A DNA stretch of 64,000 nucleotides, from NCBI RefSeq assembly GCF_900130035.1, contig NZ_FQXQ01000008.1, positions 1 to 64,000 of the forward strand, given 5' to 3'. A program made the translations under genes and the position numbers. Of the stretch, positions 18,581 through 28,329 are shown one piece after another; the first letter of the stretch is position 1; each line of letters opens with the position of its first letter. The notes under the pieces were generated by a model. That model did not search any database. It was not told the origin of the DNA and was given only the letters and a program-made list of their open reading frames with translations. The stretch is from Wenyingzhuangia marina. GTDB taxonomy: Bacteria; Bacteroidota; Bacteroidia; Flavobacteriales; Flavobacteriaceae.

Positions 18581-20293
18581 TTATTTAAAATCTGTGGAAA
18601 ACTTCCATTCAGTTTTATAATCCTTATTTAATGGTAAATCTAAAAGCAAAGCCCTTAACAGCTCAATAGGCATCATGTTTTCTTGTAACACACGATCGTG
18701 AAATTCTTTTTCAGTCCATCCTTTTGCTAACATTTCATTTTTTAAAGCATAAAACTGTAAACCTCCTGTCATATAAGCCATTTGGTATAATGGTGGGGTG
18801 TAGCTTGTAGCAAAAGAACGTCTTACTTCGGCCTCAGCGTTTGCATATTCATGTCCCACTTCATTTACCAACATGTCAATACATTGTTGCGGAGTCATTT
18901 CTCCTAAGTGATATTTTAATGAAAATATAATTCTTGCACATCTGTGAATTCTCCAAAAAAGCATTCCTAATTTTTGTTCAGGAGTTTGTGGAAATTCTTT
19001 ATTCCATAAATTAATTTCCCAATAAAGTGCCCAACCTTCCATCCAAAAAGGAGTATCAAAAGCCTTTCTATATTTTTTATAACGATCATTCATGAAAAAC
19101 TGAAGATTGTGTCCTGGTAATAATTCATGCTGTACTGTTGCTCTAGAAAAATTAGGATTGTTTCCACGCATACTCATCAATTTATCATCTTCGTCCATTT
19201 CTTGAGTAGGATAAGAAATACTAATTTCCCAACCTCCTGTAAAGAATGGATTTACCTTTTGACGTTTTGCAGTCATCATAATCATTCTCCATGTTTCTTT
19301 TGCCAAATCTGGAAAAGTAATTAAATCACGCTCTTCAATAAAATCTACAGATTGATTGTAAAGATCTAAAATAGCTTCAGGCTGTTCTCCTGCTGGTACA
19401 TAAGTGTTTTTTACAAATTCTAAAGCTGCTTTCCAATCATTACCAAAACCTAGTTCTTGTGAAGCTTTTATCATTTCTTTTTTACACCAATCAAACTGCT
19501 TTTCGGCTGTTTTAATTAATTCTTCTGGAGCATAAGGAATAAACTCAAAATTTAAACTTTCAACCAATGCTTTTTTCCCAATTGGTTTTCCTACAATACC
19601 ACTCCCATCGTCTTTAAGAACTGTTTTAGAGTAATTGTCTTTTAACAAATCTGCGTATGCTAATAATTTGTTTGATAAAGCCTCGTAAGGTTTTTCTACC
19701 CACCAAGTAAATTCAGGATCATAACCATAATAAAAAGAATATGCTTCTTTTAATTCTTTTTTTAAAGCCAATATAATGTGAGATGCTTTTTCTGCCATTA
19801 ACCAATCTTTAAATAAATTTTTATCTAAAGATTCCATCTTAGCATCTACACTTTTAGCTACTGTATCTAATATCTTTGATAAAGCCTTAGCATCTGGCTT
19901 TTTTCCGCGTTTTCTTTCTTTTAAGAATGGAATTATTTCTTCAGCAAAGTCTGCAACAAAAGCAACCTTTTTAAACGATTTATAATCAATATTTAAGAAA
20001 TAACTTTCTTTCTCAATAAGATTTTTTAAAAGTAAATAATCTACCTTTTCTTGTTGTGTAAGTTTCTCAAAATCTATGGCAGCAATTCTTTCTCCCCAAT
20101 TATTATATAACTTAGTAAAACGTTGATAATATTCCTCTGATTCTGAATTATGGTAAAAACTATTTAAGGCTTTTTTATCAGCAGAAAATGAACTTACTAC
20201 ATCAATTAAACTACTTTGTGCTGTGACCATTGTGGTTAAAAAGAAAAGAATTAAAAAATTACATGTTTTGATTGCTTTATATTCCATTTTCAT
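18581..20293 (-). CDS. DUF885 family zinc metallopeptidase-like protein, exported
   Basis: A 570-residue protein with a signal peptide (ending VTA-QSS). The C-terminal half has the family signature VQHELLPGHNLQFF (HExxxxH, from the motif HELLPGH), which in DUF885 proteins forms a thermolysin-like or carboxypeptidase-Taq-like zinc site, and the downstream MEGWALYWE supplies the likely third ligand. Related proteins are annotated as peptidases; bond specificity is unknown. The location between the GH127-type gene (60-base gap) and the DUF5695-like gene (13-base gap) points to a role in hydrolysing peptides released from the glycoprotein substrate in the periplasm. Length and motif order are normal for the family. 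Confidence 0.82.
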   Translation of the reverse strand: MKMEYKAIKTCNFLILFFLTTMVTAQSSLIDVVSSFSADKKALNSFYHNSESEEYYQRFTKLYNNWGERIAAIDFEKLTQQEKVDYLLLKNLIEKESYFLNIDYKSFKKVAFVADFAEEIIPFLKERKRGKKPDAKALSKILDTVAKSVDAKMESLDKNLFKDWLMAEKASHIILALKKELKEAYSFYYGYDPEFTWWVEKPYEALSNKLLAYADLLKDNYSKTVLKDDGSGIVGKPIGKKALVESLNFEFIPYAPEELIKTAEKQFDWCKKEMIKASQELGFGNDWKAALEFVKNTYVPAGEQPEAILDLYNQSVDFIEERDLITFPDLAKETWRMIMMTAKRQKVNPFFTGGWEISISYPTQEMDEDDKLMSMRGNNPNFSRATVQHELLPGHNLQFFMNDRYKKYRKAFDTPFWMEGWALYWEINLWNKEFPQTPEQKLGMLFWRIHRCARIIFSLKYHLGEMTPQQCIDMLVNEVGHEYANAEAEVRRSFATSYTPPLYQMAYMTGGLQFYALKNEMLAKGWTEKEFHDRVLQENMMPIELLRALLLDLPLNKDYKTEWKFSTDFK

Positions 20294-20353
20294 TGTATTT
20301 ATTTTGCTATTCTAATCCTTTGGATTGATTTAGCTTATAGATTAATTCATCAA

Positions 20354-23300
20354 TTATTTTAAGATAACATTCAAATAAACAGAATAACGACCATAGGTTT
20401 CATAAAAGGGTTTAAACTCAACCCCATCAATCGTAAACTTTAATTGACTAGGATCTCCTTTAATGTTTTTACTAATGTCATTAACGTCTAAAGTTACTTT
20501 TCTCCAATCTTTTCGTGATTCTGTTTCCTGAGCAGCCAACAAAATTGGACCGTAAAACAAACTCGCTATATTTTGCTGATCCATAACTGACTCTAAATGA
20601 AATTGAAAAGGCATATGAACGTCAATAATATCTCCTTTTTTCCATTTACGATTTAATGTTAAATAGCTCCCTGGTTTTGCATCTACTTTTTGTTCTTTTC
20701 CGTTTATTGAAACATAAAACCCTTTAGTTGCCCAATGTGGAACACGTAACATGATATTAAACTTTCCTTTGCCTTTAATAATAAGCTGTGTATTGTCTTC
20801 TTTTGGGAAAGCCGTTTTTTGTTCAATAATTACATTTTTTTCAGTCCAATTTAGCGTTGAAGGCACATACAGATTTACATAAAGTGATTTCTGATCTCTA
20901 CTTTTAAAATAAATGGTATTCTGAAGTTTTGTACTGCTTTCTAATGCGGTACCATTACAACAGGTAAACCCTTTCATATCTGGGTTCCCAAAATGTTTTA
21001 TAGACCCCGCTCTTAATGGAATATGATACGTATTTGCAGGACTGTCTTTTGCTACCGATGCAAGAATATCATTATACAAACCTCGCTCATAATAATCCAT
21101 TAACTCCCCACGCTGATCATATAAAAACAGGTTTTTAGTTAATTTTAACATATTATAAGTTGCACAAGTTTCATTTTGACCACCTGCTGACAAACCATTT
21201 TCATATATAGTTGCAGGTTCTTTAATAAAACATTCTGCATTATTAGGATTTCTAGCACCTGCCACACCACCTATTGTATACATATAATCATTGGTAGTTT
21301 TATACCAAAAATTATCAGAGATATAAAAATAATCAGGGATGTTTGAATCACGATACATTTCTAATGCTCCTACAATTTGTGGAATATGTTGATTGGCATG
21401 TAATCCTCTAAAAGTATCTACATTTTTAGCCAAACCATGTGAATGATTAGCATCTCCATAAAACATTTTAATATTGTCAAATGATTTAGCTACTTCTAAA
21501 TAACGAGATTCATTTGTTACTCTATAAAGTCTAGCCATTACCTCATTCATTCCTCCAAATTCTCCCGCAATATACCTGTTCCACATGCTAATTAATGTTT
21601 CAGTTGGCAACTGGCTTAATCTTATATGCACCCAGTCTCCCATACCTTTAGCAATTTCTAATGCCTTAGGATTTCTATTTACTTCATAAATATCTAGCAA
21701 GCCTGCAAGAATTTTATGCAAAGTGTAGTATGGTGCCCAAATTTTAGTATTCTGAGTTCCATAAATTGCACCTTTTTCTAACATGATAAACTGATCCGGT
21801 GGATAAGCACTAATAAACCCTTCACCCCAATTCCAGTAATCAGTACGAATCCCTTCTATACTTAAATCTGAATCGTAATCTAATTTACCAACTCCTGGAG
21901 GAACCGCTGTAGGGTCAGACACAAACGGACTTCCTGCTTGTTTTGGTTTCCCTGATAATTGTGACAATTCATATAACACATTTACCATATATTCCATTTT
22001 ATTTAAAAAATTAGCCTGTAAAGATGTGTCATAACCAGTACTTGCATAAGCCTGGGCAACAGCTGTTAAATAATGCCCCGTTGCATGACCACGTAATTTT
22101 GTTTCTTGGCTATCCCACACTCCTAATGGTTCTGCTCCTTCTGGTTGTTTTTGTCCATAAGCATTTCGAAACATATAAAGAAAATTATCAGGATTTGTTT
22201 GAGCTAAGGTTGTAATAAACTTATCTCGGTTCTCAATAAACTTTGTATTGTCTCCATTACTATCTGTGTTTAATGATACCTGATCCAAATTAAAAACCTC
22301 TAGATTTTTATTTGGAGAAAATACTTTTTTAGCTTCTTTTACAACAACTGTTGCTTTTGATTTTAAATCTGATCCAGGAATGGTTCCTATCACTGTATAA
22401 GTTCCGGTCTTAAGTACTTTAACATTGTCTTTAGGTGCTGGCCAAATTACGCGTGTTTTAGATAGTTCAACTCCACTTTTATAAACAGCTTTAACAAAGC
22501 GTGGTAATTTTGGCAGAACTCCAACAGTCGTTTCCACCTCAACATCGGAAACATCTACTAAAAATTTAGTATAAAGCTGAGGAGTTGTGTTGGAAAAGAC
22601 TTCAAGATCATCATCTTTTTTTTCATTTTCATTAACAACTGGATCATCCTTCTTTAAAGCCTTATAATAAATTGTTTTAATTTGAGATTCTTTTAGTGGA
22701 ATTCTATAGATTCTAAAATCATGCAATTTGGCATTAAGATAAGATTGATTTGATGACAATGATTTTCCTATGTAAAGTTTGTTTTGCTCACTAGAACTAC
22801 TACTAAATAATTGATCTAACTCTACCTCTATATTTTTAGTTTCACTTACAAGCACCCCATTAAAATAAGTACGAAGAGACTTAGAAGGAACATCAATAAC
22901 AACAGATAGCATCATCCATTTATTAACTTCTAGAACGGATGCTTCTGTTTTATAATTTCCAGTTTTAGAAACTATTTCTGCAAAATAACCTGCTTCATTT
23001 TTAGTACCTGTTGGAAACACTGAAAGATGGGATTTTGTATTTTTTCCAAAATCAAAAAAGCACTGATTACTTTTGGCAGACTGTATATTAATCCAACCTG
23101 TAACACTAATGGATTCTTCATTACTAACAGCACTTCCCGGGATAGTTATATACCCCTTATTATCTGATGATAGAGTAATTACTTTTCCAAAAAACTTATC
23201 ATTTATAAAAGCAACTTTTTCACCTTTAACATTCGCATGCAAATTATTCCTAGACCAGTCTTTTGCATCACCATCAAAAAGATATCTTGCAATTAAACCT

Positions 23301-23437
23301 GTTTCACCAATACCATCTAATATTTGATCTCCTTGTGCCTTAACTGTACTAATATTTAATACACACACAATCACCATTATATTTTTTAAAAACCTGTATA
23401 ACTGTATCATTGAAATTTTTCTATTAATATTTAACAA
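20354..23437 (-). CDS. GH127/GH146-type beta-L-arabinofuranosidase (DUF1680) with N-terminal LamG
   Basis: A 1027-residue protein: signal peptide (ending VKA-QGD), LamG-like domain (about 45-260), short bacterial Ig-like domain (about 295-368; WPAPKDNVKVLKTGTY) and a DUF1680 catalytic (alpha/alpha)6 barrel (about 378-1027). The zinc and nucleophile set of Bifidobacterium HypBA1 (Glu338, Cys340, Cys417, Cys418) is matched by Glu756 and Cys758 (GGQNETCAT) and Cys826-Cys827 (FTCCNGT). HypBA1 releases beta-L-arabinofuranose from hydroxyproline-linked oligoarabinosides; GH146 members act on pectic arabinans. That this gene shares an operon with a full 4-hydroxyproline route argues for the first kind of substrate. 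Subfamily assignment (GH127 versus GH146) is not possible by eye. A second ATG at codon 10 is an alternative start. Confidence 0.87.
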   Translation of the reverse strand: MLNINRKISMIQLYRFLKNIMVIVCVLNISTVKAQGDQILDGIGETGLIARYLFDGDAKDWSRNNLHANVKGEKVAFINDKFFGKVITLSSDNKGYITIPGSAVSNEESISVTGWINIQSAKSNQCFFDFGKNTKSHLSVFPTGTKNEAGYFAEIVSKTGNYKTEASVLEVNKWMMLSVVIDVPSKSLRTYFNGVLVSETKNIEVELDQLFSSSSSEQNKLYIGKSLSSNQSYLNAKLHDFRIYRIPLKESQIKTIYYKALKKDDPVVNENEKKDDDLEVFSNTTPQLYTKFLVDVSDVEVETTVGVLPKLPRFVKAVYKSGVELSKTRVIWPAPKDNVKVLKTGTYTVIGTIPGSDLKSKATVVVKEAKKVFSPNKNLEVFNLDQVSLNTDSNGDNTKFIENRDKFITTLAQTNPDNFLYMFRNAYGQKQPEGAEPLGVWDSQETKLRGHATGHYLTAVAQAYASTGYDTSLQANFLNKMEYMVNVLYELSQLSGKPKQAGSPFVSDPTAVPPGVGKLDYDSDLSIEGIRTDYWNWGEGFISAYPPDQFIMLEKGAIYGTQNTKIWAPYYTLHKILAGLLDIYEVNRNPKALEIAKGMGDWVHIRLSQLPTETLISMWNRYIAGEFGGMNEVMARLYRVTNESRYLEVAKSFDNIKMFYGDANHSHGLAKNVDTFRGLHANQHIPQIVGALEMYRDSNIPDYFYISDNFWYKTTNDYMYTIGGVAGARNPNNAECFIKEPATIYENGLSAGGQNETCATYNMLKLTKNLFLYDQRGELMDYYERGLYNDILASVAKDSPANTYHIPLRAGSIKHFGNPDMKGFTCCNGTALESSTKLQNTIYFKSRDQKSLYVNLYVPSTLNWTEKNVIIEQKTAFPKEDNTQLIIKGKGKFNIMLRVPHWATKGFYVSINGKEQKVDAKPGSYLTLNRKWKKGDIIDVHMPFQFHLESVMDQQNIASLFYGPILLAAQETESRKDWRKVTLDVNDISKNIKGDPSQLKFTIDGVEFKPFYETYGRYSVYLNVILK

Positions 23438-23456
23438 CTATTTTTCTGAAAACGCT

Positions 23457-25706
23457 CTATTTATAAATTTCACTCCAACTTGGTGGTGTTACGTTCATTA
23501 AATGTTTTACAAAAAAGTCTTTTCGCTTGCGTTCTCCATATTCTCCTCCAGCAGAATGTCCCATTCCTGGAATGGTTACCAATTCAAAATCTTTATTGGC
23601 TTTAATTAATGCATCTACAAATTGCATAGTGGTAGCTGGATCTACATTGTCATCAACCTCTCCTAAAATAAGCATTAAGTTTCCTTCTAATTGAGCAGCA
23701 TTTTCTATATTAGAACAAGCAGCATAATGTGGCCCTACAGGATATCCCATAAATTGTTCATTCCACCAAATTTTATCCATTCTATTGTCATGACATCCAC
23801 ATGAAGAAACAGCAACATCATAAAAATCTGAATTAAACACCAAGGCAGCTCCTGCGTTTTGTCCTCCTGCAGATGTTCCATGAATTCCAACTTTGTCTAT
23901 ATTCATATATGGATATTTTTTTGCAGCTGCTTTCATCCATAATTTTCTATCAGGAAAACCACCATCTTTTAAGTTTTGCCAACAAACATCATGAAATGCT
24001 TTTGATCTATTAGAAGTTCCCATACCATCTATTTGAACCACTATAAAACCAAGTTCTGCTAAAGAAGTCATAGACCAATAATAGGAATGAAAATCTTTTG
24101 GCACAAAAGAATCATGTGGCCCTGCATATATATATTCTATAATTGGATAGCTTTTATTTGGATCAAATGAAGTGGGTCTTACAATAATTCCCCAAATATC
24201 GGTTTTACCATCTCGTCCTTTTGCTACAAATGGTTCTGGTGCATTCCAACCTTGTTTAACAAGTTCTGATGCATCTCCTTTTTGAAGTTCTATAATTGTT
24301 TTAGCTCCCTCTGCCGTTTTTAAAAGAGTTACTGCAGGCATGTTAACTCTAGAATATTGATCTACATAATATTTATAGTCTTTTGAAAAAGTAACCTTAT
24401 GATTTCCATTTTCTGTAGTAAAACGTTTGAAGTTTTTTCCATTAAATCCTACTTTACAATAGTGAATAAAATATGGATCTTGATCCTTGTCTAACCCACT
24501 TGCTGTAAAATATATTTGTTTGTTTTCGTCATCAACATAAATTACTTTTCTAACTACCCAATTCCCTTTGGTTACTTGTTTTTTTAAACTTCCATCTTTG
24601 TTAAAAAGATATATATGATTCCATCCATCACGTTCAGAAGTCCAAATAATTTCATCAGTTCCTTTAACGTCATGTCTATATTTTTTACTGCTGTAATCAA
24701 TAAATGTTTTACTTATTTCATTAATTAAAACATCTACTTTACCTGTTTTGGCATCCACTTCAATAATTTTATAAGCTTGATGTCCTCTTTGATTATATTC
24801 AAAAGTAAAAGCAGTACTATCATCTCTCCAATCGATATTATAAAGGTCAAACTGACTGTTAAACTCTGTAGTAGGAATATTGATGTGGGTTTTAGTTTCT
24901 ACATTAAATAATTGTGGACTTTTAAAAGGAACCTCATCCCCTGGTTTTCTATAATCTCTTGATTGTAATTTAGGCTGCAATTGATCTTTTGGACTAGACT
25001 CTACAAAATAAATTTTATGATCTTCGCCAGGCTTTACCTTATAAGCCATAATTTTCTTGCTATCTGGTGACCACTTTATATAAGATGCATAATAGTTTCC
25101 TTTGGTTCCATCATAACTTAATTGTGTTTCTTCACTAGTTTTGATGTCTTTGATATAAAGATTGTAGTTTTTAATAAAAGCCATCCATAATGAATCTGGT
25201 GATTTTACAGGAGGATTTTTTGAATCATCTGAAAAACTTCCCCAATATTTTTTACCTCTATTATTTTTCTTCTTTGAAGTGTTTAATACAGCTAATTTCT
25301 CATCATTAAGATTATAATTGTAATTTGTATTTTCATAACTAAAGCTTAATACTTTCTTCTCAGTATTAAGTTTTAAATTGCTAAGAGATAAATTATTCTC
25401 CTCAATTTTTTCATTAGTTTTTTCTGATAAAATCTTTGCTAATTTAGCATGATCAAATAAAGGAGTTTGTTCTTTCTTTTCAGGATTTACCAAAAAATAA
25501 GCCTTACCAGTTTTAGAATTATTTACATACCAAAAAGTACTATTTGGTAACCAATTAAATTCTGAAGGAGTATTAAAAACCTTGTCTTTAAATAAAGTTT
25601 CTATATTAACTGCTTTTTTATATTCTTCTAAAGTCCCTTGACTATATGTTGCAAAACAGCTAAGAAGTAATATGGTAAAAATAGATTTGTATTTTATTGC
25701 TTTCAT
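23457..25706 (-). CDS. S9 family dipeptidyl peptidase IV-like serine peptidase, exported
   Basis: A 749-residue protein with a signal peptide (ending TYS-QGT), a DPP-IV N-terminal beta-propeller (about 90-480) and a prolyl oligopeptidase alpha/beta-hydrolase domain (about 520-749). The catalytic triad is visible as Ser in GIHGTSAGGQ, Asp in GEVDDNVDP and His in GMGHSAGG. DPP-IV-type enzymes release X-Pro (or X-Ala, and some X-Hyp) dipeptides from N-termini. In this operon it would feed the two downstream-acting cytosolic M24 peptidases, whose genes lie immediately upstream. The 106-base space before it, towards the M24 genes, is the largest gap in the run and could hold an internal promoter. 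Confidence 0.88.
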   Translation of the reverse strand: MKAIKYKSIFTILLLSCFATYSQGTLEEYKKAVNIETLFKDKVFNTPSEFNWLPNSTFWYVNNSKTGKAYFLVNPEKKEQTPLFDHAKLAKILSEKTNEKIEENNLSLSNLKLNTEKKVLSFSYENTNYNYNLNDEKLAVLNTSKKKNNRGKKYWGSFSDDSKNPPVKSPDSLWMAFIKNYNLYIKDIKTSEETQLSYDGTKGNYYASYIKWSPDSKKIMAYKVKPGEDHKIYFVESSPKDQLQPKLQSRDYRKPGDEVPFKSPQLFNVETKTHINIPTTEFNSQFDLYNIDWRDDSTAFTFEYNQRGHQAYKIIEVDAKTGKVDVLINEISKTFIDYSSKKYRHDVKGTDEIIWTSERDGWNHIYLFNKDGSLKKQVTKGNWVVRKVIYVDDENKQIYFTASGLDKDQDPYFIHYCKVGFNGKNFKRFTTENGNHKVTFSKDYKYYVDQYSRVNMPAVTLLKTAEGAKTIIELQKGDASELVKQGWNAPEPFVAKGRDGKTDIWGIIVRPTSFDPNKSYPIIEYIYAGPHDSFVPKDFHSYYWSMTSLAELGFIVVQIDGMGTSNRSKAFHDVCWQNLKDGGFPDRKLWMKAAAKKYPYMNIDKVGIHGTSAGGQNAGAALVFNSDFYDVAVSSCGCHDNRMDKIWWNEQFMGYPVGPHYAACSNIENAAQLEGNLMLILGEVDDNVDPATTMQFVDALIKANKDFELVTIPGMGHSAGGEYGERKRKDFFVKHLMNVTPPSWSEIYK

Positions 25707-25812
25707 AATGTTAACTATACTTAAAATATTTTTTCTTTAACAAAGACTACTCAATAACTGCGTTGCCTCTAAAGGATTATTTATTATGTTTTTAATACAC
25801 GAATTTTAATTT

Positions 25813-27021
25813 TTACAATCCAAAAGGATTCTCAATAGAATGTGCTGGTTGCGTAAACCATTTTGGTCCTTCTTCAGTCATATAAATATGATCTTCTAAA
25901 CGGATACCAAAAACGTTAGGCACACAAATCATAGGTTCTACACTAAAACAAATCCCCGCTGCTAAAGAAGTATTGTTTCCTTTTAAAATATATGGATATT
26001 CATGAATATCTAGTCCAATACCATGTCCTGTTCTATGCGGCAATCCAGGAAGATTGTAATCTGGTCCTAAACCATGAGATGCTATTTTTCCTCTTGCAGC
26101 AACATCAACATCTCCACATGTATTCCCTAATTGAGCGGCATTAAATGCTGCATATTGAGCTTCTTTTTCTATATTCCATATCTCACGTTGATATTCATTT
26201 GCCTCACCAAAAACATATGTTCTTGTAATATCTGATATGTAATGGTAATAAGAACATCCAGTATCCACCAAAACAACATCATTCATCTCTAGAGATTTTG
26301 GTGTTTTTACTCCATGTGGGAACGAGGTATCTTTACCAAACAATACAATACAAAAATAAGATCCCGAAGGAATTCCATATTTTTTATGTGCTTCATGAAT
26401 AAAATCAATTACTTCTTTAGCTGTAATTCCTACTCTTAAAATTCTTGCAGTTGCTTTTTGTACCTCAAGAGTAATATCCATTAATGCTTTCATAATGGCA
26501 ATTTCTCCTTTAGACTTAATCATTCTACATGAGATGATAATCGGTTTTGCATTGCTTATTTTAAAAGAAGTGCAACTGTTAGCAATTCCTTCATAAATAA
26601 AATATGCAGTGCTTTCATCAATTAAAATTTCTCCCTCATGAATATTGTTAGAAATAAGAATATTATGAAACAATTCAAACGGACTTTCATGTTCTTCCCA
26701 ACCATGAATTTCACCTTCAATCATCATAAAATCTCTAATGGTTCCTTCTTCAAAATGAGGAGCTATATAATGAACTTCTCCATTATTTAACAAAATAGCA
26801 CCAACCATACGTTCACTAGGATGCCATTCGGTACCCGTAAAATAAAACAAATTAGTCCCAGCATTTAAATAAATGGCTTTGACATTCTGAGCTTTCATTA
26901 ACTCACATGCCTTACTAATTCTATTTTTGTATTCTGATTCTTGTATGGGCTCAATTAAATTCACCACTGGTTTTATGGCTTTTAATTCCGCTTCTATTGT
27001 TGAACCTCCTATTCCAATCAT
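25813..27021 (-). CDS. M24 family Xaa-Pro dipeptidase/aminopeptidase (PepQ-like)
   Basis: A 402-residue cytosolic protein without a signal peptide. A creatinase-type N-terminal domain (about 25-165) precedes the pita-bread catalytic domain. The dinuclear metal ligands are visible: two Asp (VLVDTGCSYYHYISDITRT), His in TGHGIGLDIHE, Glu in FSVEPMICVP and Glu in IRLEDHIY. M24B enzymes cut the bond before proline, and some accept hydroxyproline. It is 9 bases after the second M24 gene; the pair differ clearly in sequence and presumably divide dipeptide and longer-peptide substrates. It acts together with the neighbouring hydroxyproline route. Confidence 0.87.
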   Translation of the reverse strand: MIGIGGSTIEAELKAIKPVVNLIEPIQESEYKNRISKACELMKAQNVKAIYLNAGTNLFYFTGTEWHPSERMVGAILLNNGEVHYIAPHFEEGTIRDFMMIEGEIHGWEEHESPFELFHNILISNNIHEGEILIDESTAYFIYEGIANSCTSFKISNAKPIIISCRMIKSKGEIAIMKALMDITLEVQKATARILRVGITAKEVIDFIHEAHKKYGIPSGSYFCIVLFGKDTSFPHGVKTPKSLEMNDVVLVDTGCSYYHYISDITRTYVFGEANEYQREIWNIEKEAQYAAFNAAQLGNTCGDVDVAARGKIASHGLGPDYNLPGLPHRTGHGIGLDIHEYPYILKGNNTSLAAGICFSVEPMICVPNVFGIRLEDHIYMTEEGPKWFTQPAHSIENPFGL

Positions 27022-27030
27022 ATCTTATTT

Positions 27031-28323
27031 TTATACGTTCATTAAACTTTCAATTTCTTCTATTTCTATAGGCATCGCTTCTGTTAAATTCACAACACCT
27101 TTTTCAGTAATTAAATAATCGTTTTCTAAACGACAACCAATACCTTCTTCAGGAATATAAATACCAGGCTCACATGTAACTACCATTCCTGCCTCATATT
27201 TTCTTGAATACAAACCAACATCGTGTACATCTAATCCTATATAATGTGATGAACTATGTGGATAATATTTTTTACACAAAGGTTTATCCGGATCTTGATT
27301 GTTAACTTCATCAACAGTTAACAAACCTAATTTTATCAACTCCTCTGTAATCAATGCCTCCATTTGTTTTTCATAATCCAAAGGAAGAACTCCTACTTGT
27401 AATAATTTACTTCCTTCTTTTAAACAATGTAATACTGATGAATAAACTTCTTTTTGACGTTTAGAAAATTTACCATTTACAGGAATACAGCGAGTAGTAT
27501 CACTATGATAATTAGCATAACAAACTCCAAAGTCTATTAAAACCATTTCTCCGTCTTTACAGGTAGATTCGTTTTTATTTGAATGTAATGCACATGCATT
27601 TTCTCCAGACGCAACAATAGGCATAAAGGCATGACGGGTTGCTCCTTTTTTAAGAAAATGATAGGTCAATTCTGCCTCAATCTCGTATTCTTTAATCTGA
27701 GGCTTACACATTGCTAAAACATTTTCAAAGGCATCACAACTTATTTGAGCTGCTTTTTTTATTAAATCAATTTCTTCTACAGATTTAACCTGTCTTAAAC
27801 CTCTTGTTATTTTTGCTGCTCTATAATAATCATGTAAAGGATACTTTTCTCTACACCATTTTATCATTCTATCCTGTCTTGTTTCTTGATCTTTTGTAAC
27901 AGTTTTTTTATGTTCATTATGTCCTAAATAGAAACCGTCCGCTTCAAAAGCCATGTATTGCAAAACCGTTTCAAAATCTTCTAACCATTCCACACGTTTT
28001 ACTCCTGATAATTCTGAAGCTTGTTCTTTATTTAGTTTTTCTCCATCCCAAATTTTTATTTCCTCACTGGTCTTTTTCACAAATAAGATTTCCCTATTCT
28101 CTTTTAAATACGCATCAGGATATATCAACAAAATTGTTTCTTCTTGATCGATTCCAGACAAATAAAACAAATCATTATTTTGAGTAAATCCCATCAAATC
28201 ATCAGCATTGTTGTACTTAAAATCATTTGATGTTAAAATGGCAATAGTATTTGCTTTCATTTCAGCCGAAAAACGACTTCTATTCTTAATAAATAACTTA
28301 TTTGGAATTTGTTGATATCTCAT
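27031..28323 (-). CDS. M24B aminopeptidase P family protein (PepP-like)
   Basis: A 430-residue cytosolic protein with an aminopeptidase P N-terminal domain (residues about 1-150; YQQIPNKLFIKNRSRF) and a pita-bread metallopeptidase domain. The metal ligands are Asp pairs in VLIDFGVCYANYHSDTTR, His in HYIGLDVHDVG, Glu in VTCEPGIYIP and Glu in GCRLENDYLIT. Aminopeptidase P removes the N-terminal residue from X-Pro-peptides. The gene starts 6 bases after the FAD dehydrogenase stop and is followed 9 bases later by the second M24 gene. The translational packing with hydroxyproline catabolism suggests it liberates imino acids for that route. Confidence 0.87.
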   Translation of the reverse strand: MRYQQIPNKLFIKNRSRFSAEMKANTIAILTSNDFKYNNADDLMGFTQNNDLFYLSGIDQEETILLIYPDAYLKENREILFVKKTSEEIKIWDGEKLNKEQASELSGVKRVEWLEDFETVLQYMAFEADGFYLGHNEHKKTVTKDQETRQDRMIKWCREKYPLHDYYRAAKITRGLRQVKSVEEIDLIKKAAQISCDAFENVLAMCKPQIKEYEIEAELTYHFLKKGATRHAFMPIVASGENACALHSNKNESTCKDGEMVLIDFGVCYANYHSDTTRCIPVNGKFSKRQKEVYSSVLHCLKEGSKLLQVGVLPLDYEKQMEALITEELIKLGLLTVDEVNNQDPDKPLCKKYYPHSSSHYIGLDVHDVGLYSRKYEAGMVVTCEPGIYIPEEGIGCRLENDYLITEKGVVNLTEAMPIEIEEIESLMNV

Positions 28324-28329
28324 AATAAT

